Assembly (NCBI GenBank): GCA_023145955.1
Contig: JAGLDA010000132.1
Location: forward strand, 1-14,930
Direction: 5' to 3'
Length of the DNA stretch: 14,930 nt
Source: Bacteroidales bacterium
GTDB lineage: Bacteria > Bacteroidota > Bacteroidia > Bacteroidales > UBA1556
Part shown: one piece after another, positions 1-6,765 of the stretch
Numbering within the stretch: position 1 is the first letter of the stretch
Layout of the letters: each line of letters begins with the position of its first letter
Notes under the pieces: model-generated
The model's database searches: none
What the model was told of the DNA's origin: nothing
What the model saw: only the letters and a program-made list of their open reading frames with translations
Position numbers and translations under genes: made by a program

Positions 1-92
1 CAGTCTTCAGCCGACAATCTACAGTCCTCAGTATAATATACTGCTGACTGTAGACTGAGAACTGCCTACTGAGAGCTGACTACTGACTGCCA
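1..92. repeat. Heptamer-phased inverted repeat element (CAGTNNN/NNNACTG)
   Basis: Positions 1-35 divide into five 7-base units of the form CAGTNNN: CAGTCTT, CAGCCGA, CAATCTA, CAGTCCT, CAGTATA. After one A at 36, positions 37-85 divide into seven units of the complementary form NNNACTG: TATACTG, CTGACTG, TAGACTG, AGAACTG, CCTACTG, AGAGCTG, ACTACTG. The centre (18-35 against 37-54) is a palindrome matching at 16 of 18 positions, so a cruciform or RNA hairpin is possible. The left arm begins at the first base of the window and may continue outside it. The element ends about 20 bases before the start of the prenyltransferase gene, so it lies in or beside that gene's promoter or leader. The structure is seen directly; any function is unknown. 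Confidence 0.85.
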
Positions 93-107
93 ACTTTATT
101 TTTTATA

Positions 108-968
108 ATGCAGAAAATTCAGAAATATCTTTCAATGGTGAAATTTTCGCATAGTATTTTTGCTATGCCTTTTGCTATTTATGGTTTTTTTTTAGGAATA
201 AAACTTAATGATGTGGCTTTTGACTATCGAATATTTATCTACATTATCTTTGCAATGATTTTTGCAAGAAATGCTGCAATGGCTTTCAATAGGTATCTCG
301 ATAGAGATATAGATGTGCTTAATGATAGAACAAAATCTAGAGAACTTGCTTCAGGAATAATATCTCCTAAAAACGCATTGATATTTGTTATTATTAACTC
401 ACTATTGTTTGTAATTACAGCATATTTAATCAATTCTCTCACATTTTATCTGTCGCCTATTGCATTGTTTGTAGTGCTTGGGTATAGTTATACCAAAAGA
501 TTTACACCATTATGCCACCTAGTATTAGGTCTAGGCTTGTCATTGGCTCCAATAGGTGCTTACTTATCTGTTACAGGTGAGTTTAATAGTATTATACCTA
601 TTCTTTTTTCTTTTCTTGTTCTTTTCTGGACTGCGGGTTTTGATATAATATATGCATTGCAGGACGAGGAGTTTGATAAAGAAAATGGGTTGAAAAGTAT
701 TCCGTCTATATTAGGAAAAAGTAATGCCTTAAAGGTGTCTAAATCATTACATATTATTAGTGCTATTTTGGTTGTTATTGCAGGATATTTATTACCTTCT
801 GGTTATTGGTATTGGATTGGTGCCGGAATTTTTATTTATCTTCTACATCGTCAGCATTCACTTGTTTCGGTTAATGATTTATCAAAAGTAAACCTAGCAT
901 TTTTTACTAGTAATGGGATTGCAAGTTTATTGTTTGCTTTTTTTGGAGTATTATCTTTATACTTATAA
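108..968 (+). CDS. UbiA-family prenyltransferase, probably MqnP-type (menaquinone pathway)
   Basis: This is a polytopic membrane enzyme of the UbiA superfamily, which attaches a polyprenyl chain to an aromatic acid using Mg2+ and polyprenyl diphosphate. The first Asp-rich motif NRYLDRDID (residues 61-69; N61, D65, D69) and the second, QDEEFD (185-190; D186, D190), are both intact, and the 286 residues contain about eight or nine hydrophobic segments. The N-terminus (YLSMVKFSHSIFAMPFA) and the segment FDIIYALQDEEFDKENGL resemble the subgroup often annotated as 4-hydroxybenzoate polyprenyltransferase that serves the futalosine menaquinone route (MqnP). That assignment rests on remembered family patterns; a ubiquinone role is unlikely in Bacteroidota. 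The start at 108 gives the expected N-terminus. The next gene starts 30 bases downstream on the same strand, so the two are probably cotranscribed. Confidence 0.9.
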   Translation: MQKIQKYLSMVKFSHSIFAMPFAIYGFFLGIKLNDVAFDYRIFIYIIFAMIFARNAAMAFNRYLDRDIDVLNDRTKSRELASGIISPKNALIFVIINSLLFVITAYLINSLTFYLSPIALFVVLGYSYTKRFTPLCHLVLGLGLSLAPIGAYLSVTGEFNSIIPILFSFLVLFWTAGFDIIYALQDEEFDKENGLKSIPSILGKSNALKVSKSLHIISAILVVIAGYLLPSGYWYWIGAGIFIYLLHRQHSLVSVNDLSKVNLAFFTSNGIASLLFAFFGVLSLYL

Positions 969-998
969 AGCAAAAAAAATATAAAAATAACAACATAA

Positions 999-2246
999 AT
1001 GAAAGTATTTAAATTTGGAGGAGCCTCGGTAAAGTCAGCAAAAGCAGTTCGCAATGTTGGTGATATTATTAGCGATTATAATGGCCAAAAAATGGTTGTT
1101 GTGGTTTCTGCTATGGGTAAAACTACCAATGCTCTAGAAAAGATACTTAAAGCTGATAGTAAGGATTTTGACATCCTAATAACTGCCGTTGAGAATTTTC
1201 ATAATAGTATTATTAATAAGTTATTTTTGGACTTAGAAAGTAAGATATACAATAGGGTAGGTACTGTATATAAGCAAATGCGATTATTTGTAAATTCTAA
1301 TAATCTTGATACTAATAAGGCTTATGCAGAGTTTGTTGGTTTTGGCGAGGTGCTTTCTACAATAATTATTAATCAATTTTTACTTAAACTGGGTATTGCA
1401 AGTATTTGGCAAGACGCTGGAGAGTTAATAATTACAGAAGATAAATATATTGATGCTAGAGTACTTTGGGACGAAAGTTCTAAGAAAATTAGTAGTAAAA
1501 TAAACCCACTTTTCGATAATAATGATATAGTAATATTGCAAGGATTTATTGCTAAAACAGTGTCGGGCGAATGTAGCACTCTTGGTAGAGAGGGCTCTGA
1601 TTATTCTGCAGCAATATTTGCAAATGCTCTCGATGCCCAATATCTAACTATTTGGAAAGATGTGCCAGGCTTGCTTAATGCTGACCCTAAATATTTCGAT
1701 AATACATATAAACTTGATTTTATTAGTTATCGCGAAACAATAGAATTGGCTTATTATGGAGCGAGTATTATTCACCCTAAAACTATTCAGCCACTAAAGA
1801 AAAAGAGCATTCCTTTATATATAAAATCATTTTTGGAGCCTAATGAAAAAGGAACAACTGTGCAGAAAGACGCTTTTGCTGATTCTATGGTGCCTTCGTA
1901 TATTATTAAGAAAAACCAGGTTATAGTTTCTCTTTCAGCTCGTGATTTTTCATTTATTACAGAGGATAGCTTATCTATTATATTTAGGGAGCTAAATAAT
2001 AATAATCTAAGAGTGAATTTAATGCAAAACTCTGCGATAAGTTTCTCTTTATGTTTGGATAATAAGGTGCAGGTTAAGGATTTTATTAATGATATACAGC
2101 AATTATTTAAAGTGCGATATAATGATGATATGGAGCTTATTACCATTCAAAATTATAATCAAGAACTGATAGACGAATTGGTGGGTAGTAGAGAGGTTTT
2201 TCTGGAACAAAAATCACGTACAACAGTGCAATTGTTAGTTAGATAG
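999..2246 (+). CDS. lysC: Aspartate kinase (monofunctional)
   Basis: This enzyme phosphorylates L-aspartate with ATP, the first committed step towards lysine/diaminopimelate, threonine and methionine. Visible motifs are KFGGAS (residues 5-10), the substrate-binding FGE (115-117), the Ser/Gly-rich loop TLGREGSDYSA (194-204), WKDVPGLLNADP (219-230) and GASIIHPKT (254-262). The region from about 305 to 415 fits a regulatory ACT region. At 415 residues there is no fused homoserine dehydrogenase. Such ACT-bearing kinases are commonly feedback-inhibited by lysine or threonine; which effector applies here cannot be read from the sequence. The gene lies 30 bases behind the prenyltransferase gene and probably shares its transcript, though the two have no evident pathway link. 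The symbol lysC is used generically. Confidence 0.95.
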   Translation: MKVFKFGGASVKSAKAVRNVGDIISDYNGQKMVVVVSAMGKTTNALEKILKADSKDFDILITAVENFHNSIINKLFLDLESKIYNRVGTVYKQMRLFVNSNNLDTNKAYAEFVGFGEVLSTIIINQFLLKLGIASIWQDAGELIITEDKYIDARVLWDESSKKISSKINPLFDNNDIVILQGFIAKTVSGECSTLGREGSDYSAAIFANALDAQYLTIWKDVPGLLNADPKYFDNTYKLDFISYRETIELAYYGASIIHPKTIQPLKKKSIPLYIKSFLEPNEKGTTVQKDAFADSMVPSYIIKKNQVIVSLSARDFSFITEDSLSIIFRELNNNNLRVNLMQNSAISFSLCLDNKVQVKDFINDIQQLFKVRYNDDMELITIQNYNQELIDELVGSREVFLEQKSRTTVQLLVR

Positions 2247-2270
2247 TTATATTTCACATAATAAAATAAG

Positions 2271-2278
2271 TATATTTG
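2271..2278 (+). promoter_or_regulatory. Putative -7 box for apt (TATATTTG)
   Basis: TATATTTG matches the Bacteroidota -7 consensus TAnnTTTG and lies in the 129-base gap between the aspartate kinase and apt, about 98 bases before the apt start. No good TTTG or TTG -33 element is found at the usual spacing of about 19 bases, so support is the -7 box and its position only. If used, it gives apt its own transcript with a leader of about 90 bases. Confidence 0.35.
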
Positions 2279-2375
2279 TTGTCTAAATAATATAAGGTGT
2301 AGATCTATATTATTTATTCTAGTAACTATAGATATAAAAGTAAAAATCATTTAGATATTTAAAAATAAAGAAGCC

Positions 2376-2903
2376 ATGACGACTCAAGAAAAATTTATGA
2401 ATGCCATTAGAGATGTAATAGATTTTCCAAAACCAGGTATAATTTTTAAAGATATTACCACTGCCCTTAAAGATGCTGATGTTCTTAGCGAAACGGCTGA
2501 CTTACTTTATGAGAAATATAAGGATATGGGTATTACACAAGTAGTAGGAATCGAATCTCGTGGATTTATTCTTGGAAGTATATTGGCATATAAACTTGGT
2601 GCTGGCATGGTTTTGATGCGTAAGCCTGGTAAATTGCCTGCTGAAACTTATAAAGTACAGTACGATTTGGAATATGGTACCGACAGTATTGAAATTCATA
2701 AGGGAGCATTGAGCAATGATGATATTGTGCTTCTTCATGATGATTTATTGGCAACAGGAGGAAGCGCTTCTGCGGCCATAAAGCTAATCAATAAATTTGA
2801 TGTAAAAGAATTACACGTGAACTTCCTTATTGAGCTTGATTTCTTAAAAGGGCAAGATAAACTTCCAAAAGTAAATTCGGTATACTCAATGGTTCATTAT
2901 TAG
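2376..2903 (+). CDS. apt: Adenine phosphoribosyltransferase
   Basis: This cytosolic purine-salvage enzyme converts adenine and PRPP to AMP and diphosphate. The 175 residues match the family length. The N-terminal FPKPGIIFKDIT (residues 17-28), the ESRGF segment (60-64), the RKPGKLP loop (82-88) and the PRPP-binding motif LLHDDLLATGGSA (119-131) are all present; the two acidic residues D122-D123 and the following LATGG bind the ribose phosphate. The ATG at 2376 gives a normal N-terminus. The 129-base gap upstream with a possible -7 box suggests independent transcription. Downstream, the stop is followed within four bases by a long inverted repeat that could end transcription. Nothing unusual is seen in the protein. 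Confidence 0.97.
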   Translation: MTTQEKFMNAIRDVIDFPKPGIIFKDITTALKDADVLSETADLLYEKYKDMGITQVVGIESRGFILGSILAYKLGAGMVLMRKPGKLPAETYKVQYDLEYGTDSIEIHKGALSNDDIVLLHDDLLATGGSASAAIKLINKFDVKELHVNFLIELDFLKGQDKLPKVNSVYSMVHY

Positions 2904-2906
2904 ATA

Positions 2907-3010
2907 GGTTGAGAATTAAAAAATAGGAATTACGAGTTGGAGTTTATGATAGAATACAATTCCAACTCGTAATTCCCAATTCTCAATTCTTTCATTCCCC
3001 ATTCCTAATT
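2907..3010. repeat. Heptamer-phased inverted repeat (AATTNNN/NNNAATT), possible bidirectional terminator
   Basis: The left arm has five 7-base units: GGTTGAG, AATTAAA, AAATAGG, AATTACG, AGTTGGA (2907-2941). A 19-base spacer (2942-2960) follows. The right arm then has seven units in complementary form: TCCAACT, CGTAATT, CCCAATT, CTCAATT, the one 8-base unit CTTTCATT, CCCCATT and CCTAATT (2961-3010). The inner 16 bases (2926-2941 against 2961-2976) pair perfectly, and weaker pairing extends to about 30 bases. The element sits between the converging apt and acyloxyacyl hydrolase genes, so it could block transcription in both directions, although no clean U-tract follows. Its outermost right unit overlaps the end of the hydrolase gene. 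Confidence 0.85.
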
Positions 3011-4174
3011 CTTATAAATAAACTTATACCCCAATCCCCATTCAATAAAATCGGCAGTGGCGCCATTGCGAGTTTTTAATGCTACTTGAATAAAGAATTT
3101 ATCTGTAACATCATATCTGCCTCCAACACGCATATATGTATTTGTTTTATGCTTTACGTTATTACTAATATATATTCCTGGTTGAAAAATCAATGCCAAT
3201 TTATCAAAATATAAAATATGAGATAAATGAAATCCTGTATATGTTAAATCACTAAAACTAGGATCTTCAATGTTTTGATAATCTTTTAGTGCTGCTTCAT
3301 AAAAATAATCAAAGCCAAAACCTATCTGTGCTATATGATAGTATTTATAGTGATAATCAGCACTTAAAGCGCTAATAAAATATATTGGGCCGTCAGTATA
3401 TTGTGTGGTAGTAGCTTTACCTCCAGCGGCATAATATATGCTAAGTTCGTGTTGTGTTTTAGTTTTAGGTATTTTCTTTGGCACAAAATCAGGCCGTATT
3501 TGTGGTTGGTAATTTGGATCTATATTTTTTGTTAGCGATTTTACGGCATTAAAATTATAACGAGCATTAAGTGTTATCCCTACTAGGTTTATTCCTAGGT
3601 TTGGTGTTTGAGTAGAGCCATTTGAAAAATGATTGAATCCTCCTCCTAAGCCAAAGTCCCATCGTTCATTAATCTTGTATTCTGCAATTACTTTACCATG
3701 AAAATATACATTCTTTTTTGATCCTATAACATTATTATCAGGATTTTCAACTGAATCATGAGGGTGAAATCCATAAGATAAGCCTGCTGCGAGCTCCCAT
3801 TTTATTGAAAATCTATCCCATCGTTTTATGGGAGCATTTATAAATAGATATATTGCTGCAGGAGAGCCTAGAGGGTCGCTATTATAAAAATGAGCATTAT
3901 AAAACCCCATACCATATATAGGGTAACCAAGTATTTGCTCCCAGAGTTCTTCTCCCGTACTTTGAATGCCAATTCTTAATGCAAGGTCAGAATATGGATT
4001 ATCCATTATTTCATCAAGTTGAGAGCTGTTTTTCAGAAATACTCCATGTGCTGAATGTAGCTCAATTGTATTGAAAAAGCCATAATTCTTTTTTCCTTCC
4101 CAAGGCTGTTTCTTTTGCTGTGCATAACTAGATATTGATACTGTTATTAAAAAATATAGAAAATATAACCTCAT
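3005..4174 (-). CDS. PagL-like acyloxyacyl hydrolase / lipid A deacylase, outer-membrane barrel
   Basis: This is a predicted outer-membrane beta-barrel enzyme of the lipid A 3-O-deacylase (PagL) family, which removes an acyl chain from lipid A. Residues 1-19 form a signal peptide ending at SYAQ. The family's His-x-Ser-Asn signature is HFSN at 182-185, followed by PNLGINLVG (191-199), as in the catalytic strand of PagL. The proposed catalytic pair is H182 and S184; the position where I recall the Pseudomonas enzyme having its Glu appears to be N196. At 389 residues it is over twice the length of PagL; residues from about 225 onward form a further beta-rich region ending in the aromatic strand GLGYKFIYKN. 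Its start overlaps the upstream lipoprotein gene by four bases (ATGA type), implying translational coupling. Its TAG stop lies inside the heptamer repeat. Family assignment is fairly secure; activity is inferred. Confidence 0.8.
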   Translation of the reverse strand: MRLYFLYFLITVSISSYAQQKKQPWEGKKNYGFFNTIELHSAHGVFLKNSSQLDEIMDNPYSDLALRIGIQSTGEELWEQILGYPIYGMGFYNAHFYNSDPLGSPAAIYLFINAPIKRWDRFSIKWELAAGLSYGFHPHDSVENPDNNVIGSKKNVYFHGKVIAEYKINERWDFGLGGGFNHFSNGSTQTPNLGINLVGITLNARYNFNAVKSLTKNIDPNYQPQIRPDFVPKKIPKTKTQHELSIYYAAGGKATTTQYTDGPIYFISALSADYHYKYYHIAQIGFGFDYFYEAALKDYQNIEDPSFSDLTYTGFHLSHILYFDKLALIFQPGIYISNNVKHKTNTYMRVGGRYDVTDKFFIQVALKTRNGATADFIEWGLGYKFIYKN

Positions 4175-4569
4175 TCTGAATTCCCTTCCTTTTTAAGATT
4201 AATTTCTATGTTTTGTGTATTTGGACGATAAATATTTCCTGTTCCTACATCAATAAGGAGGCTTAACCCTAATGTAGTAATGAAATCAGATGCTGCATAC
4301 CAATTATTTATTTTTCTTTCAACAATTAGGGTATCAGTAATATATCCGTCACTTTTTATTAAAAGCAAATCACCTTCCTGCAAATCGTATTTTGACACTT
4401 TGATTTTAAAATCCCCTTGTCCGATTTCCTTATTGTGGAGGTAAATCTTTGCCTGAGGAGGATTTGAGTTTTTTGTAGAAATAGTATTTCTTTTACCTCC
4501 TAAAACTGTAGCACATGAGCTCAGTATTATCGTTATAAGTATGAAATATAAAATATGTAATTTGCGCAT
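4171..4569 (-). CDS. Small lipoprotein, possibly PEGA-like
   Basis: The 132-residue product begins with a hydrophobic signal sequence and a lipobox, LSSC, with the acylated Cys at residue 19, so it is expected to be membrane-anchored and to face the periplasm or surface. The mature start (CATVLGGKRNTIS) and the segment with IYLHNKEIGQGDFKIKV and LLIKSDGYITDTLIV resemble PEGA-type beta domains that display small surface motifs; this comparison is tentative. A weak hydrophobic stretch lies near residues 93-107. The gene overlaps the start of the acyloxyacyl hydrolase gene by four bases, so the two are made together and the lipoprotein may assist or sit beside that barrel. No catalytic motif is seen and I do not recognise a named family. 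Confidence 0.8.
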   Translation of the reverse strand: MRKLHILYFILITIILSSCATVLGGKRNTISTKNSNPPQAKIYLHNKEIGQGDFKIKVSKYDLQEGDLLLIKSDGYITDTLIVERKINNWYAASDFITTLGLSLLIDVGTGNIYRPNTQNIEINLKKEGNSE

Positions 4570-4635
4570 CTATATTGTTTTTAGCACTTTCTATGTCTTA
4601 CTAATTAAAATATTAAATGATTAACCCATTCCCAT

Positions 4636-4651
4636 CACGATGGTTATCGGG
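4636..4651. repeat. Degenerate CCCGAT/ATCGGG-type palindrome
   Basis: CACGAT (4636-4641), a GGTT spacer and ATCGGG (4646-4651) form a short palindrome with one mismatch. It lies about 15 bases beyond the stop of yraN and before the lipoprotein gene, in a patch (4625-4666) visibly richer in C and G than its surroundings. No T-run follows on either strand, so a classical intrinsic terminator is not supported. It resembles the small CCCGAT...ATCGGG palindromes I recall from Bacteroidota intergenic regions, but I could not test this. Confidence 0.4.
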
Positions 4652-4666
4652 CCCCACTTCCCAACC

Positions 4667-5032
4667 TCATCGCATATAAGGATAAAAAGCTTCTTCAATA
4701 TGCTTTATATCTTTACCTTGCGGATGTATTACGATAGAAACTATATCAAGCCTAGCCTCCATATCGTAAGAATGTGTATCTATAAAACCATTGGCTGCTT
4801 TAATGATAAAGCCCTGCTGTTTGTTGGTTAATGATAACTCTGGTTCTACCCAATAGTCAGCACTTCTAGTTTTAACTTCTACAAAAACTAAAGTGTTATT
4901 ATCAATAGCTATAATGTCTAATTCAAATTTCCCAAAATACCAATTTCGTTTTAGGATTTTATACCCTTTACTAATTAAATATTCTACAGCTATTTCTTCA
5001 CCTTGCTTGCCTAGTTCGTATGCCTCACTCAT
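4667..5032 (-). CDS. yraN: YraN/UPF0102 family putative endonuclease-fold protein
   Basis: At 121 residues this matches the UPF0102 (YraN) family, which has a PD-(D/E)XK-type nuclease fold related to Holliday-junction resolvases. The diagnostic pattern is complete: ELGKQGEEIAVEYL (residues 6-19), GKFELDIIA (34-42) and VFVEVKTRS (49-57). E37, D39, E52 and K54 are the expected metal-site residues. The cellular role of the family is not established; DNA repair or recombination is usually assumed. The start at 5032 gives the common N-terminus just before ELGKxGE. It lies 35 bases downstream of the YitT-family gene on the same strand and probably shares that transcript. The product is cytosolic, with no signal sequence. 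Confidence 0.93.
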   Translation of the reverse strand: MSEAYELGKQGEEIAVEYLISKGYKILKRNWYFGKFELDIIAIDNNTLVFVEVKTRSADYWVEPELSLTNKQQGFIIKAANGFIDTHSYDMEARLDIVSIVIHPQGKDIKHIEEAFYPYMR

Positions 5033-5067
5033 AATTAATCAAATTATGTTCCTACTATCGCAGTAAT

Positions 5068-5964
5068 CTAGTCTTCATCTACTTTGTCTTTCAATGACTT
5101 AAATCCATCACCTAATACTTCGTTGGCATTTACAACCGTTACAAAAGCATTGGGATCAATTTCATTGATATACGACATTAAAATCATCATCTCGCGACGG
5201 CTTAAAACTGTAAAAATCATAGTGCGTTCAGCGCCATTATATGCTCCACTACCTGCAAAGTAGGTTCCTCCTCGCCTTAAATCTTTAACAATCTTATCCC
5301 CAATTTCTTTATTCTTATCAGAAATTATGAAAAGAGTTTTATCATAGCTCATTCCCTCTAGTACAATGTCGATTACTTTTCCTGTAATAAAAATTATTAC
5401 CCATGAAATAAGAGGAATCATTGGGTCTTTGAAGGCTACCCAGCTGATAAGTACAATAACGGAATCAACATATATCATTAGCTGCCCCAGGGGCATATGA
5501 GTGTATTTGCTAATAATCATGGCAATAATATCGCTACCACCAGAGGTGGCCTTGGATTTAAATACCATGCCAAGCCCAAGTCCCACAATCACACCTCCAT
5601 ATAATGCTGATAATAAAGGTTGATCTGGCACAAAAGCTTCATAGCCATAGAAGTATTCTAAAAGAGTCATCCATATTGGCAGGGTAAGCATCCCCGTAAT
5701 TGTTTTAGCACCAAAACGAGGACCTAACATCCATATTCCAAATATTGTAAGTGGAATATCTATTGCTAATCCAGTAAGTCCAATTGGTAAACCAAAAAGG
5801 TGGTGAAGTACTATTGCTATTCCATAAACTCCGCCTGGTGCAAATTTATATGGGCTAATAAATAGCACAAATCCTAAGGCCATTATAAAGGTGCCAATAA
5901 TTATTAATGAATATGCCTTAAACCACTTTGTGCTAAAGAGTTTTTCTTTTGTTATAAATGACAT
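5068..5964 (-). CDS. YitT-family membrane protein (DUF161 + DUF2179)
   Basis: This 298-residue inner-membrane protein has the usual YitT arrangement: about five or six hydrophobic segments in residues 15-205, including the glycine-rich stretch with TSGGSDIIAMII, followed by a soluble C-terminal DUF2179 domain (about 208-285) containing RRGGTYFAGSGAYNGAERTM and ending in a beta-alpha pattern. The function is unestablished; transport has been proposed. The gene starts six bases after the stop of the DUF308 gene and is followed 35 bases later by yraN, so the three genes look like one operon. The second residues MSFITKEKLFSTKW lead directly into the first membrane segment, which supports this start. 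Nothing is truncated or unusual. Confidence 0.93.
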   Translation of the reverse strand: MSFITKEKLFSTKWFKAYSLIIIGTFIMALGFVLFISPYKFAPGGVYGIAIVLHHLFGLPIGLTGLAIDIPLTIFGIWMLGPRFGAKTITGMLTLPIWMTLLEYFYGYEAFVPDQPLLSALYGGVIVGLGLGMVFKSKATSGGSDIIAMIISKYTHMPLGQLMIYVDSVIVLISWVAFKDPMIPLISWVIIFITGKVIDIVLEGMSYDKTLFIISDKNKEIGDKIVKDLRRGGTYFAGSGAYNGAERTMIFTVLSRREMMILMSYINEIDPNAFVTVVNANEVLGDGFKSLKDKVDED

Positions 5965-5970
5965 GATGAT

Positions 5971-6573
5971 TTACTTTTTGTTGTCAATAATTTCTTCAAC
6001 ATCTACAGTGTTTTCATAATTAAAATTAATATTTTGATTGCGATGTTTGAAAGAAATATAGCTGTAATAAAATAGAATTGTACTAATAAAGATAGTTAAG
6101 TATCCTATAAATACTAATGGAAACTGCGGCCAAATAAGTATTATAACCCCTAGCCCTAAAGCAATTACTCCGTTGAGTAATATAACATTAGTATTCGGAA
6201 TAATGTTTTTTTGTGATGGTGCAGAGAATAGTTGCATTGCCCCAGTAATTATTAGCCATATAGCTAGAAAATAGATTATAGAATTATATACAATAATGCT
6301 TTGAAATACCATGAAAAGACCAACAATAATATTTATTATTGCTTGTACAAATAACATGGTTTTAGCCTTTGGCGATACAGTTTTTGACATATAATTATAT
6401 AGTAAAAACCCTATGCCACTTGTTATCATTACAATTCCAATTCCTATTATTATCATTGAATATACAGTGTCTGGAACAAAGACTAAAACTATTCCTATAG
6501 TTAGAGTTAGTAATGCATTTATTAAAACATTACTCCATCTGTTAGATGTAATTATTTTTGCAGTATTTGCCAT
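5971..6573 (-). CDS. HdeD/DUF308-family membrane protein
   Basis: The 200-residue protein has six hydrophobic helices in tandem pairs joined by short loops, the pattern of the DUF308 family that includes E. coli HdeD. Gly-rich helix ends such as IIGIGIVMITSGIGFLLY (about residues 41-58) and LLNGVIALGLGVIILIWP support this. The hydrophilic C-terminal tail is acidic (VDVEEIIDNKK) and probably cytoplasmic. HdeD is linked to acid resistance in enterobacteria, but for Bacteroidota members no function is established. It is the first gene of the presumed operon with the YitT-family gene (six-base gap) and yraN. A candidate -7 box lies 116-123 bases upstream at 6689-6696. Confidence 0.85.
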   Translation of the reverse strand: MANTAKIITSNRWSNVLINALLTLTIGIVLVFVPDTVYSMIIIGIGIVMITSGIGFLLYNYMSKTVSPKAKTMLFVQAIINIIVGLFMVFQSIIVYNSIIYFLAIWLIITGAMQLFSAPSQKNIIPNTNVILLNGVIALGLGVIILIWPQFPLVFIGYLTIFISTILFYYSYISFKHRNQNINFNYENTVDVEEIIDNKK

Positions 6574-6610
6574 AATTATTGTGTTTTAAATTATAAACTA
6601 AAAAGTATAG

Positions 6611-6660
6611 CCATAAACTGTAATGTTATTTTTTTGTGAATTACAAGCTTATAGTTATGG
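6611..6660. repeat. Imperfect inverted repeat in divergent intergenic region
   Basis: CCATAA (6611-6616) and TGTAAT (6619-6624) are mirrored by ATTACA (6640-6645) and TTATGG (6655-6660); the inner and outer stems are separated by unequal internal loops. The 15-base loop contains seven T residues. If transcription of the DUF308 gene begins near 6682, the structure lies in that gene's leader RNA, where it could influence RNA stability or translation. Alternatively it is a protein-binding dyad serving both divergent genes. Confidence 0.4.
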
Positions 6661-6688
6661 TTTAAAATGAATTAAAATTAATAATGGG

Positions 6689-6696
6689 CAAAGATA
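6689..6696 (-). promoter_or_regulatory. Putative -7 box for the DUF308-yitT-yraN operon (TATCTTTG on minus)
   Basis: Read on the minus strand, the bases are TATCTTTG, matching TAnnTTTG. The box lies in the divergent intergenic region and would give a leader of about 110 bases for the DUF308 gene. No convincing -33 element is found, so the call rests on the -7 word and its position. Confidence 0.35.
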
Positions 6697-6765
6697 AGCA
6701 AAGCTCTTTTACTATTTTTTGCAGATTAAATAAAATATAGTTAAAACTACTTAATTAATATTATT

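Noticed and set aside
1..92. CRISPR-like array
   Set aside because: The units are 7 bases with no spacers and the array inverts in the middle; there are no 23-40 base direct repeats and no cas genes.
4640..4831. 63-codon plus-strand reading frame
   Set aside because: It lies mostly antisense to the well-supported yraN gene, whose motifs fix the true frame.
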